Part shown: piece after piece, positions 52,939 to 61,107 of the stretch
How positions within the stretch are numbered: position 1 is the first letter of the stretch
Layout: each line of letters starts with the position of its first letter
Source: Kangsaoukella pontilimi
Lineage (GTDB): Bacteria > Pseudomonadota > Alphaproteobacteria > Rhodobacterales > Rhodobacteraceae
Reading direction: 5' to 3'
Assembly: GCF_009830125.1 (NCBI RefSeq)
Contig: NZ_WUPT01000002.1
Location: 964,001 to 1,028,000 of the forward strand
Length of the DNA stretch: 64,000 nucleotides
Notes under the pieces: model-generated
What the model was told of the DNA's origin: nothing
The model's database searches: none
What the model saw: the letters and a program-made list of their open reading frames with translations, nothing else
Translations under genes and position numbers: made by a program

Positions 52939-54597
52939 ATGCCGAACCGGTTTCGCATCACGCTGGCGCAACTGAACCCGACCGTGGGCGACCTTGCGGG
53001 CAATGCCCGGAAGACGCTTGAGGCCTGGGAGGCGGGCCGCGAGGCCGGGGCCGATCTGGTGGCGCTGCCCGAGATGTTCATCACGGGCTACCAGACCCAG
53101 GACCTCGTGATGAAAGAGGCCTTTACCCGCGACGCGATGGCACATCTGGACCGGCTGCGGGAGGCCGCGGCGGACGGGCCGGCGCTCGCCATCGGCGGGC
53201 CGCTTCTGCAGGGTGGCAAGCTTTACAACGCCTATCACGTCTTCCGCGAAGGGCGTCTGGTCAGTCAGGTGCTCAAGCATCACCTGCCCAATGAGACGGT
53301 GTTCGACGAGGTCCGGTTGTACGACTCCGGTCCGATCAGCGGTCCTTATGCCCTCGGGGTCGCCCGGCTTGGGACGCCGATCTGCGAGGATGCCTGGCAC
53401 GAAGATGTGGCCGAGGCTCTGGAAGAGAGCGGGGCGGAAATTCTCCTCGTCCCGAACGGCTCGCCCTATTACCGGAACAAGTTCGAGACCCGGCTGAACC
53501 ACATGGTGGCCCGCGTGGTCGAGACCGGCCTTCCGCTGGTCTATCTCAACATGGTGGGCGGGCAGGACGATCAGGTCTTCGACGGGGCGAGTTTCGTTCT
53601 GAACCCGCATGGCGAACTGGCGGTGCGGCTGCCGGTGTTCGACGAGGCCATTTCCCATGTCGATTTCGAAGAGACCGACGAGGGCTGGCGCGCCCTGCCG
53701 GGCGAAGAGGCGGCTTTTCCCGACGCGTGGGAGCAGGACTATCGCGTGATGGTCGAGGCGTTGCGGGATTACTGCCGGAAGACGGGATTCAGACAGGTTT
53801 GTCTTGGCCTGTCGGGTGGCATCGACAGCGCGATCGTCGCAACGATCGCCGCTGACGCTTTGGGCCCCGAGAACGTGCGCTGCGTGATGCTGCCGTCGAA
53901 ATACACGAGTCAGGCGTCTCTGGATGATGCGGCCGAAGTGGCGCGGCGTCTGGGGACGCGGCTCGATACCGTGTCCATCGAAAAGCCGGTCGTGGCGATG
54001 GAAGAGGCGCTGGCAGGGCTCTTCGAGGGGACAAAGCCTGACATCACGGAAGAGAACATCCAGAGCCGTCTCAGGGGCAATATCCTTATGGCGATCTCGA
54101 ACAAGTTCGGTGACATGCTGCTGACGACCGGCAACAAGTCCGAGGGCGCGGTCGGCTATGCTACGATCTATGGCGACATGGCGGGCGGCTATAACCCGAT
54201 AAAGGACCTTTACAAGACGCGCGTGTTCGAGACCTGCCGCTGGCGGAACGCGAACCATCGCGACTGGATGATGGGACCGGCGGGCGAGGTGATTCCGCCG
54301 CGCGTGATCGACAAGCCGCCTTCGGCCGAGTTGCGCGAGGATCAGAAGGACGAGGACAGCCTGCCACCTTACGAGGTGCTGGACGCGATCCTCGAAGGGC
54401 TGGTGGACCGCGAGGCGTCGGTGGCCGATCTGGTCGCCGAAGGCTTTGAGCGGGAGACGGTCAAGAAAGTGGAGCACTTGCTTTACATCTCGGAATACAA
54501 GCGCTTCCAGTCGGCGCCGGGGGCGCGTCTGACCAAGCGGTCCTTCTGGCTCGACCGGCGCTATCCCATCGTGAACCGCTGGCGCGACCCGAGCTAG
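52939..54597 (+). CDS. nadE: NAD+ synthase, glutamine-hydrolysing
   Basis: A 552-residue two-domain enzyme that amidates nicotinate adenine dinucleotide with ammonia from glutamine. The N-terminal nitrilase domain has the catalytic triad Glu45 (LPEMFITGY), Lys113 (VLKHHLPNE) and Cys149 (GTPICEDAWH). The C-terminal ATP pyrophosphatase domain starts with LGLSGGIDSAIVATIAAD at about 291. TGNKSEGAVGYATIYGDMAGGYN is conserved. The start at 52939 has GAAGGAGAGG upstream; a longer frame from 52795 is not supported. Confidence 0.95.
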   Translation: MPNRFRITLAQLNPTVGDLAGNARKTLEAWEAGREAGADLVALPEMFITGYQTQDLVMKEAFTRDAMAHLDRLREAAADGPALAIGGPLLQGGKLYNAYHVFREGRLVSQVLKHHLPNETVFDEVRLYDSGPISGPYALGVARLGTPICEDAWHEDVAEALEESGAEILLVPNGSPYYRNKFETRLNHMVARVVETGLPLVYLNMVGGQDDQVFDGASFVLNPHGELAVRLPVFDEAISHVDFEETDEGWRALPGEEAAFPDAWEQDYRVMVEALRDYCRKTGFRQVCLGLSGGIDSAIVATIAADALGPENVRCVMLPSKYTSQASLDDAAEVARRLGTRLDTVSIEKPVVAMEEALAGLFEGTKPDITEENIQSRLRGNILMAISNKFGDMLLTTGNKSEGAVGYATIYGDMAGGYNPIKDLYKTRVFETCRWRNANHRDWMMGPAGEVIPPRVIDKPPSAELREDQKDEDSLPPYEVLDAILEGLVDREASVADLVAEGFERETVKKVEHLLYISEYKRFQSAPGARLTKRSFWLDRRYPIVNRWRDPS

Positions 54598-54612
54598 AGT
54601 TTTCCGAACGGC

Positions 54613-54723
54613 GCGGGCTGTCGCCCGCACGTGATGTTTTGCGCCGTCCCTGCCGATTTCTTCGCAATCGACCGGGACGTCGCGCTGCGCTCCGCGCGGG
54701 GGATATTTGCGAACAGGCGAAGG
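54613..54723 (+). terminator. nadE terminator region with GGATATTT element
   Basis: A hairpin GCGGGC-TGTC-GCCCGC (54615-54630) follows the nadE stop. Later come CGCGC-GCGCG pairing (54681-54698) and GGGGATATTTGCGAAC with AGGCGAAGG (54698-54723). This matches the recurrent element with one base changed (ATATTT). Confidence 0.6.
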
Positions 54724-54732
54724 AGAGAACGC

Positions 54733-55683
54733 TCAGAGCCGGGTGAGCGAGACCTGTTGAAGGAGGCTGCGGGTCGTGTCCGGGTCGCAGAGGCGGGTCG
54801 CGTCAGACATGACGGCCGCACTGGCGGCGGCGACGCCCCAGCGGAGGCATTCTTCGACCGGCTCGGCACCTGCAAGGGCCAGTGTGAATGCGCCGACAAA
54901 ACTGTCGCCGGCGCCCACGGTCGAGACGACCTCGACCGGCGGATTGACCGCGTGCCAGCGGCCTTCGGGGCTGGCGAGGACCGAGCCATCTGGTCCGCGC
55001 GCGACAATGATGATCTTCGCGACGCCCTTCTCGACAAGCGAGGAGGCAAAGTCGGCGGTATCTTCGCGGGTGGGAAGGGGCCGGCCGGCCAATTCCTCGC
55101 CCTCGGGGCCGTCCATCCGCAGGACATGGAGTGCGGCGCGCGGCTCTTCGGCAAGATGGAAGAGCGCGGGGCCGGAGGTGTCGACGATCAGGCGTGCCTG
55201 CCGGTCGCCCACGTGATCCGCGAGAATCGAGGGAAAGTCCTTGGCGACGCCCGGCGGCTGGCTACCCGACAGGACGACGAGCGTATCCTCGCCCGTGGCC
55301 TGATCGACCGAGTTGAGTGCACGGGGTACGTCGGCCTCGGTCCAGACGGGACCGGGCATGACGAAGCGGAACTGCTCGCCATTCGATTGGTTGATGACGC
55401 TCATCGACTGTCGGGTTTCCCCGGGGCCCTGGAAGGCCACGGTGGGAACGCCTTCAAGCGCCAGAAGCTGCAGGAGATGCGCGCCGGTCGCGCCGCCGAT
55501 GGCGACCAGAGCCGTGGCCTGGCCACCCAGAAGCTTGACCGCGCGGGCCACGTTGATGCCGCCGCCGCCCGGATCGATCTGCGGGTCGGTGCAGCGGAGT
55601 TTCGGGCCGGGCTCGATATCCGGCGCAGTCGTGCAGAAATCGACCGTGGGGTTCAGGGTAATCGTCAGGATGTGGGATTTCAT
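54733..55683 (-). CDS. PfkB-family sugar kinase (1-phosphofructokinase/6-phosphofructokinase-like)
   Basis: A 316-residue ribokinase-superfamily enzyme. It starts ILTITLNPTVDFCT, has QIDPGGGGINVARAVKLLGG (substrate loop), LVVLSGSQPPGV and ends with STVGAGDSFVGAFTLALA, where the Asp is the catalytic base. The TLNPxxD and GGGGINVARA pattern fits the fructose-1-phosphate or tagatose/6-phosphofructokinase branch. No PTS gene is next to it, so a Pfk2-like role in glycolysis is possible. Confidence 0.88.
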   Translation of the reverse strand: MKSHILTITLNPTVDFCTTAPDIEPGPKLRCTDPQIDPGGGGINVARAVKLLGGQATALVAIGGATGAHLLQLLALEGVPTVAFQGPGETRQSMSVINQSNGEQFRFVMPGPVWTEADVPRALNSVDQATGEDTLVVLSGSQPPGVAKDFPSILADHVGDRQARLIVDTSGPALFHLAEEPRAALHVLRMDGPEGEELAGRPLPTREDTADFASSLVEKGVAKIIIVARGPDGSVLASPEGRWHAVNPPVEVVSTVGAGDSFVGAFTLALAGAEPVEECLRWGVAAASAAVMSDATRLCDPDTTRSLLQQVSLTRL

Positions 55684-55823
55684 GACATCTGATCCGTGTT
55701 CCTATCGGGGCCGGACCATCGTTTGTTAGCGCCACCAGTTCAAGGGGAAATCCAGATTTTCTGGCGTACGGTTCATGAAACCCGTCAAGGCGGCGCCGGG
55801 CGGACCCGGCGCCGCCTGCTTTG

Positions 55824-56762
55824 TCACAGCATGAACTGATACGACGTCGGCACGTAGTGGAATCGACCGTCGGGCCGAGTATCGACATAGCCGGTGCCGG
55901 GGAAGGGCATATGGTAGCCGATCATCGGGATACGATCGGTCGCCAGCATGTCGAGCAGGCTGCGGCGGGTGGCTGCGGCGGCGGCTTTGTCGGTGTCGAA
56001 GCGGACTTCCCAATCCGGATAGGCCAGAGACCAGACGTAATGGTTGGCCGTGTCGGCCATGATCATCAGCTGTTCGCCACCCGATTCGAGGCGGTAGACC
56101 ATGTGGCCCGGCGTATGGCCGAAGGCCGCCATGCCGGTGATGCCCGAGACGACCGAGGCACCGTCGCCCACGAATTCGAAACGGTCGGCGAAGGGCGTGA
56201 TCTTGGCGCCGACGGTCTCGTTGTTCTGGCCTGACCAGTGGTTGTATTCGACGTCACCCGCGACGAAGCGCGCGTTGGGATAGGTCAGGTCGCCGGCTTC
56301 GGTTGTCATGCCGCCGACGTGGTCGCCATGCATGTGGGTGATGACGACGACGGTGATGTCTTCGGCCGAAAGGCCCGCCTGCTCGAGCGCGGCGGTGGTA
56401 CCGGCGGCGCTGAGGCCCGTGTCGAAGAGGACCACGTCTTCACCCGCACGTACCACGGTCGGGGTAAAGAAGAACTGCGTCTGATCGGCGGGAATGAAGT
56501 TCTCGCGGCTGACCTGCTCGAACGTCTCCTTGTCCACATTCATGCCGAACGTGCCCTGAGGATCATCGGTGACCGTGCGGGTCCCGGCGAGCAGGGTCGA
56601 AACCTGAAACTCACCAAGGCTGAACGTGTTCTGAACGGCATTCGCCGGACCGACACTGTGGCCACCGGCGGTGGCGGTGGTGCTGGTGCCGATACCTGCG
56701 GCGAGCGGCAGTGCGGCGCCGGTGATCAGCGCGCTGCGACGGGTCATTTTGGGTGCACTCAT
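55824..56762 (-). CDS. Metallo-beta-lactamase-fold hydrolase with Tat signal
   Basis: A 312-residue protein from ATG 56762, which has GGAGG nine bases upstream. The N-terminal signal has a twin-arginine motif (MTRRSALITGAALPLAAG), so it is probably exported folded. The MBL domain contains ITHMHGDHVGGM (HxHxDH zinc ligands), FGHTPGHMVYRL and MADTANHYVWS. Similar proteins are annotated as quorum-quenching or general MBL hydrolases; the substrate cannot be named. An upstream ATG at 56819 lacks a signal pattern. Confidence 0.88.
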   Translation of the reverse strand: MSAPKMTRRSALITGAALPLAAGIGTSTTATAGGHSVGPANAVQNTFSLGEFQVSTLLAGTRTVTDDPQGTFGMNVDKETFEQVSRENFIPADQTQFFFTPTVVRAGEDVVLFDTGLSAAGTTAALEQAGLSAEDITVVVITHMHGDHVGGMTTEAGDLTYPNARFVAGDVEYNHWSGQNNETVGAKITPFADRFEFVGDGASVVSGITGMAAFGHTPGHMVYRLESGGEQLMIMADTANHYVWSLAYPDWEVRFDTDKAAAAATRRSLLDMLATDRIPMIGYHMPFPGTGYVDTRPDGRFHYVPTSYQFML

Positions 56763-56833
56763 TGGAAACCTCCGATTTGATTTACGGAGGCAGCTATGGG
56801 GAACGCACCGTTCGTCCAATCACTCTTTTGCGA

Positions 56834-57247
56834 TCAGAGCCACCATTGGTCGATTGACGCGATATCGTCGTCCGACCAACCGAAGTGATGGGCCAGCTCG
56901 TGGATGTAGACATGGGCCACCAGTTCGGCCAGCGGGATATCGCCGCGGTCCACCCATTCGTCGAGAATGGCGCGCCGGAACAGCCAGATGGCATCCGGCT
57001 GCGAGGGCTGATCGGCAAAGGATTTCTCGGTCAGAGGAATGCCGTCATAGAGGCCTGTCAGCGCAAAGGGGTCGTCCATATCGACCGAGGCGAGCATGGC
57101 GTCGTCGGCCAGTTCGACCACGCGAAGGGCAACGTCGGCCGCGCGCTCGCGGAACGTGTCCGGCAGCGCGTCGCGGGTGCGGAGCGCGATGGCCTCGATT
57201 TCGGCCGCATCGGGGGCAAGGGAATGGCGTATCTCCATGCCCTTCAT
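56834..57247 (-). CDS. Small zincin metallopeptidase-like protein
   Basis: A 137-residue protein with the zinc motif HELAHHFGWSDDDI (HExxH plus a downstream acidic residue), belonging to the metallopeptidase family of about 120-140 residues often annotated as possibly Zn-dependent protease. The body is helical, and a segment ALTGLYDGIPLTEK is conserved in the group. The start may be ATG 57247 or 57238. It is divergent from gltX with about 50 bases between. The physiological substrate is unknown. Confidence 0.82.
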   Translation of the reverse strand: MKGMEIRHSLAPDAAEIEAIALRTRDALPDTFRERAADVALRVVELADDAMLASVDMDDPFALTGLYDGIPLTEKSFADQPSQPDAIWLFRRAILDEWVDRGDIPLAELVAHVYIHELAHHFGWSDDDIASIDQWWL

Positions 57248-57298
57248 ATGGACAAAAGCGCCGCGCTGTGAAAGAGCGCGAGGCCGAAGGAGAGTTCC

Positions 57299-58624
57299 AT
57301 GACCGTCACCCGCTTCGCGCCCTCGCCAACGGGCTATCTTCATATCGGCAACCTGCGCGCCGCGCTCTTCAACTGGCTGATCGCGCGTCAGGCGGGCGGG
57401 ACGTTCATCCTGCGACTGGACGATACCGACCCCGAGCGGTCGAAGCAGGAATACGCCGACGCCATCAAGGAAGACCTGGAATGGCTGGGTCTGACCTGGG
57501 ACCGCATAGAGCGGCAGTCGGACCGGCTGGACCGCTATGCTGACGCCGCTGACCGGCTGCGCGACATGGGCCGGTTCTACGAGGCCTGGGAAACCCCGAC
57601 CGAACTGGACCTCAAGCGGAAAAAGCTTCTGAACATGGGCCGGCCGCCGGTTTATGACCGCGCCGCGCTGGCTCTGTCAGAAGATGAGAAGGCGGCGCTT
57701 CGGGCCGAGCGGGGCGAAGGGGTCTGGCGGTTCAAGCTGGACCACGAGCGGATCGAATGGGATGACGGCATCCTCGGCCCGGTGTCGATCGACGCGGCCT
57801 CGGTATCCGACCCGGTGCTGATCCGTCAGGATGGGCAGGTGCTCTATACGCTCGCATCCGTGGTCGACGACACGGATATGGGCGTGACGGACGTGGTGCG
57901 CGGCTCGGACCACGTGACCAACACGGCAACCCAGATCCAGATGATCGAGGCGCTTGGCGGCGCGCGTCCGCGCTTTGCGCATCACTCGCTCCTGACAGGG
58001 CCGGGCGGCGAAGCGCTGTCGAAGCGTCTCGGCACGCTGGCGCTGCGCGATCTGAGAGAGCGCGGCGTTGAACCGATGGCGCTTCTGTCGCTGATGGCGC
58101 GGATCGGATCGGCGGACCCGGTGGAGCTCCGGTCGAGCCATGACGAGCTGATCGCGGGTTTCGACGTCACCCGTTTCAGCGCGGCGCCGACGAAGTTCGA
58201 TGTCGAAGACCTGACCCCGATGAGCCACCGCGTGGTCGCGGCACTGCCGGTCACGGACGTCGAGGCCGAGCTTGCCGCCGCCGGTGTGCCCGAGGATGCA
58301 CGTGCGGAATATTGGGACGTCGTGCGCGGAAATATTGCGCGGCGGAGCGAGGCGGGTGACTGGTGGCCGGTCTTCGAAGGACGCGCGACCGCAGAAGTGG
58401 CGGAGGAGGATCGCGACTTCGTGGCCCAGGCCTTCGATCTTCTGGGCGAGCCACCCTATGACGCAGGCACATGGGCAGAGTGGACGGGCAAGGTGAAGGA
58501 CGCGACGGGCCGCAAGGGCAAGGCGCTCTTCATGCCGCTCCGGCTTGCTGTGACCGGTCAGCCGAGGGGGCCGGAAATGGCGGATGTGATGCGGCTTCTC
58601 AGGGCCAAACCGTCGCTTTCCTGA
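57299..58624 (+). CDS. gltX: Glutamate-tRNA ligase
   Basis: A 441-residue class I aminoacyl-tRNA synthetase that charges tRNA-Glu (and possibly tRNA-Gln, since alphaproteobacteria use the transamidation route). It has FAPSPTGYLHIGNLRAALFN with HIGN (15-18), FILRLDDTDPERSKQEY, the nucleotide loop with ALSKRLGTLAL (the KMSKS equivalent) and VVDDTDMGVTDVVRGSDH. Many alphaproteobacteria carry two gltX genes, so a second copy may exist elsewhere. It ends at the inverted pair of terminator elements. Confidence 0.95.
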   Translation: MTVTRFAPSPTGYLHIGNLRAALFNWLIARQAGGTFILRLDDTDPERSKQEYADAIKEDLEWLGLTWDRIERQSDRLDRYADAADRLRDMGRFYEAWETPTELDLKRKKLLNMGRPPVYDRAALALSEDEKAALRAERGEGVWRFKLDHERIEWDDGILGPVSIDAASVSDPVLIRQDGQVLYTLASVVDDTDMGVTDVVRGSDHVTNTATQIQMIEALGGARPRFAHHSLLTGPGGEALSKRLGTLALRDLRERGVEPMALLSLMARIGSADPVELRSSHDELIAGFDVTRFSAAPTKFDVEDLTPMSHRVVAALPVTDVEAELAAAGVPEDARAEYWDVVRGNIARRSEAGDWWPVFEGRATAEVAEEDRDFVAQAFDLLGEPPYDAGTWAEWTGKVKDATGRKGKALFMPLRLAVTGQPRGPEMADVMRLLRAKPSLS

Positions 58625-58657
58625 ACGGCGCGCCTGCGGCACAATTCATACCTGATT

Positions 58658-58790
58658 GGGGCTTCGCCCCGCCGGCGTCTTCGACGCCGCTCCCCAGAGT
58701 ATTTGCGCCAAGAAGAAGCGACAATTTAAGTCAAATTTTCTTCTTCTTGGTTGAAATACTCCGGGGTGCGCGAGGGGCGGCGCCCCTCGC
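58658..58790. terminator. Bidirectional terminator region with inverted GGAGTATTT elements
   Basis: On the plus strand GGGGC-TTC-GCCCC (58658-58670) and GGCGTC-TTC-GACGCC (58674-58688) are followed by CAGAGTATTTGCGCC and AAGAAGAA (58695-58717). On the minus strand GCGAGGGG-CGGCG-CCCCTCGC (58790-58770) is followed by GGAGTATTTCAACC and AAGAAGAA (58762-58741). The two elements are inverted copies (19 of 23 matching) about 23 bases apart. Confidence 0.75.
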
Positions 58791-58839
58791 CAAGTGATGA
58801 ATTCGGTGCCAGTCTGACATCCGAAGCAAAGATGGCGGC

Positions 58840-60234
58840 ATGAGCGAACAGGCGAAATTCCTCGAAGGCAGTCTCTTTCGGCACACGGTCACGATGGCGC
58901 TGACGGCGTCGGTCGGGTTGATGGCGGTCTTCCTCGTCGATTTCGTCGACATGGTCTTCATCTCGATGCTGGGGAACGCGGAGCTTGCCGCTGCGGTCGG
59001 CTATGCCGGAGCCATCCTGTTTTTTACCGGTTCGTTCGGGATCGGTATGGCGATCGCCTGCGGGGCGCTGGTTGCCCGTGCGCTGGGCGAGGGCGATGAG
59101 GGCCTCGCGCGGCAACGGGCCACGTCCAGCCTTGTCATCGGGTTTCTGTTCGGGTGTGTCTTCGCGGCTGTCGTCTGGGCCGGGATCGACAAGCTCGTGG
59201 GGCTGCTCGGAGCGACGGGGGAAACGCGTGACCTTGCGATCGCTTATCTACAGATCATCCTGCCCAGCCTTCCAATCCTGCTGCTCGGGGTCGTGGGAGG
59301 CGCGATCCTGCGTGCCCACGGGGACGGCAGGCGGTCGATGAACGTGATGATCGCGGGGGGCGTGGTGAACGCGGTGCTCGACCCCGTCCTGATCTTCGGA
59401 TTGGACCTTGAGCTGACAGGGGCGGCGCTGGCCTCCGTGGCGGCGCGGGTCACGATCGCATGGCTGGCGCTGACCGCTGTTCATCGCCACCACGGCGGGT
59501 TCGGACGCCCTGATCCGGCGGCGCTCTTGTCCGATCTCAGGCCGGTCGCCACCATCGCGCTTCCCGCGATCCTGACGCAACTCGCGACGCCTGTGGGACA
59601 GGCCTATGTCACCCGTGCCATGTCGGAGTACGGCGAGCAGGCGGTGGCGGGCATGGCGATCGTCGGCAGGCTGACGCCCGTGGCGTTCGGAGTGCTCTTC
59701 GCGCTTTCCGGCGCCGTCGGACCCATCATCGGCCAGAATGCGGGTGCAGGGCAGTCCGACCGTGTGCGTCTGGCGTTTCGCGAGGCTCTTGTCTTTGCGG
59801 CCGGGGTGACGGTCCTCGTGTCGCTGCTCTTGTTCCTGCTGCGCGAGCCGCTTTCATGGCTCTTCGCGCTGGAAGACGGCGGTGTCGCGCGGGTGCTCGT
59901 CTTTCTGTTTGCAGGCCCCCTATCGCTCCTGTGGTTCTTCAATGGCGTCATCTTCGTGGCGAATGCGGCCTTCAACAACCTTGGCCGACCTTTCACATCG
60001 ACCATGATCAACTGGGGCCGGCACACATTGGGGACGGTCGTTCCCGTCTGGCTTTTTGCCGCATGGCTGGGGGCGCCCGGGGTCCTTATCGGGCAGGCGC
60101 TTGGCGGCGTGGTCTTCGCTCTGGTCGCTCTGGTGCTCGTTGGAAGGCTGCTTGGACGGCCGGACACGGTGCCCGCGCCGGATCCGTTCCAGCGCCATGC
60201 GCGGTTGTTCCAGCTTTTCCAGCACCGCCGCTAG
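58840..60234 (+). CDS. MATE-family efflux transporter
   Basis: A 464-residue transporter with about 12 transmembrane segments. SVGLMAVFLVDFVDMVFISMLGNAELAA is the family opening with the conserved acidic position in TM1 (shown in parts: LVDFVDMVFISMLGN). ILPSLPILLLGVVGGAILRAHGD and LATPVGQAYVTRAMSEYGEQAVAG match other family marks. MATE proteins export cationic drugs or metabolites by Na+ or H+ antiport. The substrate is not visible. Its stop shares CTAG with the convergent gene at 60231. Confidence 0.92.
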   Translation: MSEQAKFLEGSLFRHTVTMALTASVGLMAVFLVDFVDMVFISMLGNAELAAAVGYAGAILFFTGSFGIGMAIACGALVARALGEGDEGLARQRATSSLVIGFLFGCVFAAVVWAGIDKLVGLLGATGETRDLAIAYLQIILPSLPILLLGVVGGAILRAHGDGRRSMNVMIAGGVVNAVLDPVLIFGLDLELTGAALASVAARVTIAWLALTAVHRHHGGFGRPDPAALLSDLRPVATIALPAILTQLATPVGQAYVTRAMSEYGEQAVAGMAIVGRLTPVAFGVLFALSGAVGPIIGQNAGAGQSDRVRLAFREALVFAAGVTVLVSLLLFLLREPLSWLFALEDGGVARVLVFLFAGPLSLLWFFNGVIFVANAAFNNLGRPFTSTMINWGRHTLGTVVPVWLFAAWLGAPGVLIGQALGGVVFALVALVLVGRLLGRPDTVPAPDPFQRHARLFQLFQHRR

Positions 60235-60791
60235 GCGCGGATGCGAGCCCCCACGCGGGCCAATTCGGTGTTCACGATGTCGCGGATCTCCGGCCCCGTT
60301 TCCTGCGCACGGGGATAGACCGGGGCGCTGCGATCATCTCTGATCGGTGCGTCCCAGCCGTCGGTCGTGTCGAAGAAGTCCCGGACGCCGGTCTCACCGA
60401 ACTCGGTCAGATAGCCCTGTATCACCGTGTCGAGATAGCTGAGCAGGACCGGATGCGCGTCGCTTGCCGGTGCGTGCAGGTCGGGTGGCGCGTGGTAGAT
60501 GTGGATTTCCGGCGGTGTCGGCAGAGCATGGGCCACGCCGGTCGCCGCCTCGCGCAGGTAGGAGTGCTCGCGCATGTCGAGCGCCTCCCAGTCGCCGCGG
60601 GGCACCTCGGCGATCAGCCCGTCCAGAACCGATCCGGGGCTGGGATATGCCGTCAGGAAGGCGACGTTTCGCGTCGCCACATGGCGCCATGTCCTGCGCC
60701 ATCCCGTAATCCGCGCGGGCGCGGCCACCGCGTAATCATGGGTGCGGCGGTTGACGAGGCTGCCATAGCCGAAGAACCAGGGATGCGTCAT
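60231..60791 (-). CDS. Gamma-glutamylcyclotransferase-like protein
   Basis: A 186-residue protein with the GGCT fold. FFGYGSLVNRRTHDY contains the substrate loop GYGSL (8-12), VATRNVAFLTAYPSPGS is in the second strand region, and the acidic residue near LDMREHSYLREAATG (about 72-87) is the proposed catalytic Glu. The length fits the bacterial GGCT-like group. The substrate could be a gamma-glutamyl peptide or glutathione derivative. It is convergent with the MATE gene. Confidence 0.82.
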   Translation of the reverse strand: MTHPWFFGYGSLVNRRTHDYAVAAPARITGWRRTWRHVATRNVAFLTAYPSPGSVLDGLIAEVPRGDWEALDMREHSYLREAATGVAHALPTPPEIHIYHAPPDLHAPASDAHPVLLSYLDTVIQGYLTEFGETGVRDFFDTTDGWDAPIRDDRSAPVYPRAQETGPEIRDIVNTELARVGARIRA

Positions 60792-60879
60792 GCCTCGGGT
60801 CTGACGCGGGTGCGGGAAAATGGCAAGCCATCAAGGGGGCTTGCGGGCGCGGGTAAAAGCGGCGTAATCAAATGGGGTA

Positions 60880-61032
60880 CAACGGGAGAATCCGGGTTCG
60901 CCCCGGTGCCGAAGGAGCAACCGCCCCGGTAAACTCTCAGGCCCACGGACCGTTGTGCACAAGGACTCTGGAGAGTGCCCCTTCACAGGGCCGCCGAAGG
61001 GATAGCGATCTCAGGCGCAAGGGACAGAGGGG
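60880..61032 (+). ncRNA. Tandem glycine riboswitch upstream of gcvT
   Basis: Two aptamers in order. The first (about 60883-60950) has GGGAGAA, GCCGAAGGAGCAA and AACTCTCAGGC. The second (about 60964-61032) has CTCTGGAGAG, GCCGAAGGGATAG, CTCAGGC and GACAGAG. The arrangement and the gcvT gene downstream match the cooperative glycine riboswitch, which turns the glycine cleavage operon on with glycine. The distance to the gcvT start is about 75 bases. Confidence 0.95.
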
Positions 61033-61107
61033 GCGCTGACGGGCATGGCTTATGTCCGGAGGAAGCCCGGCGTGGATGACGCTGGCCAAAGGGGACGAAC
61101 GGGGCCG

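Noticed and set aside
52834-54630. A 598-codon open frame antisense to nadE
   Set aside because: nadE carries all catalytic residues on the plus strand; no family pattern is seen in the other.
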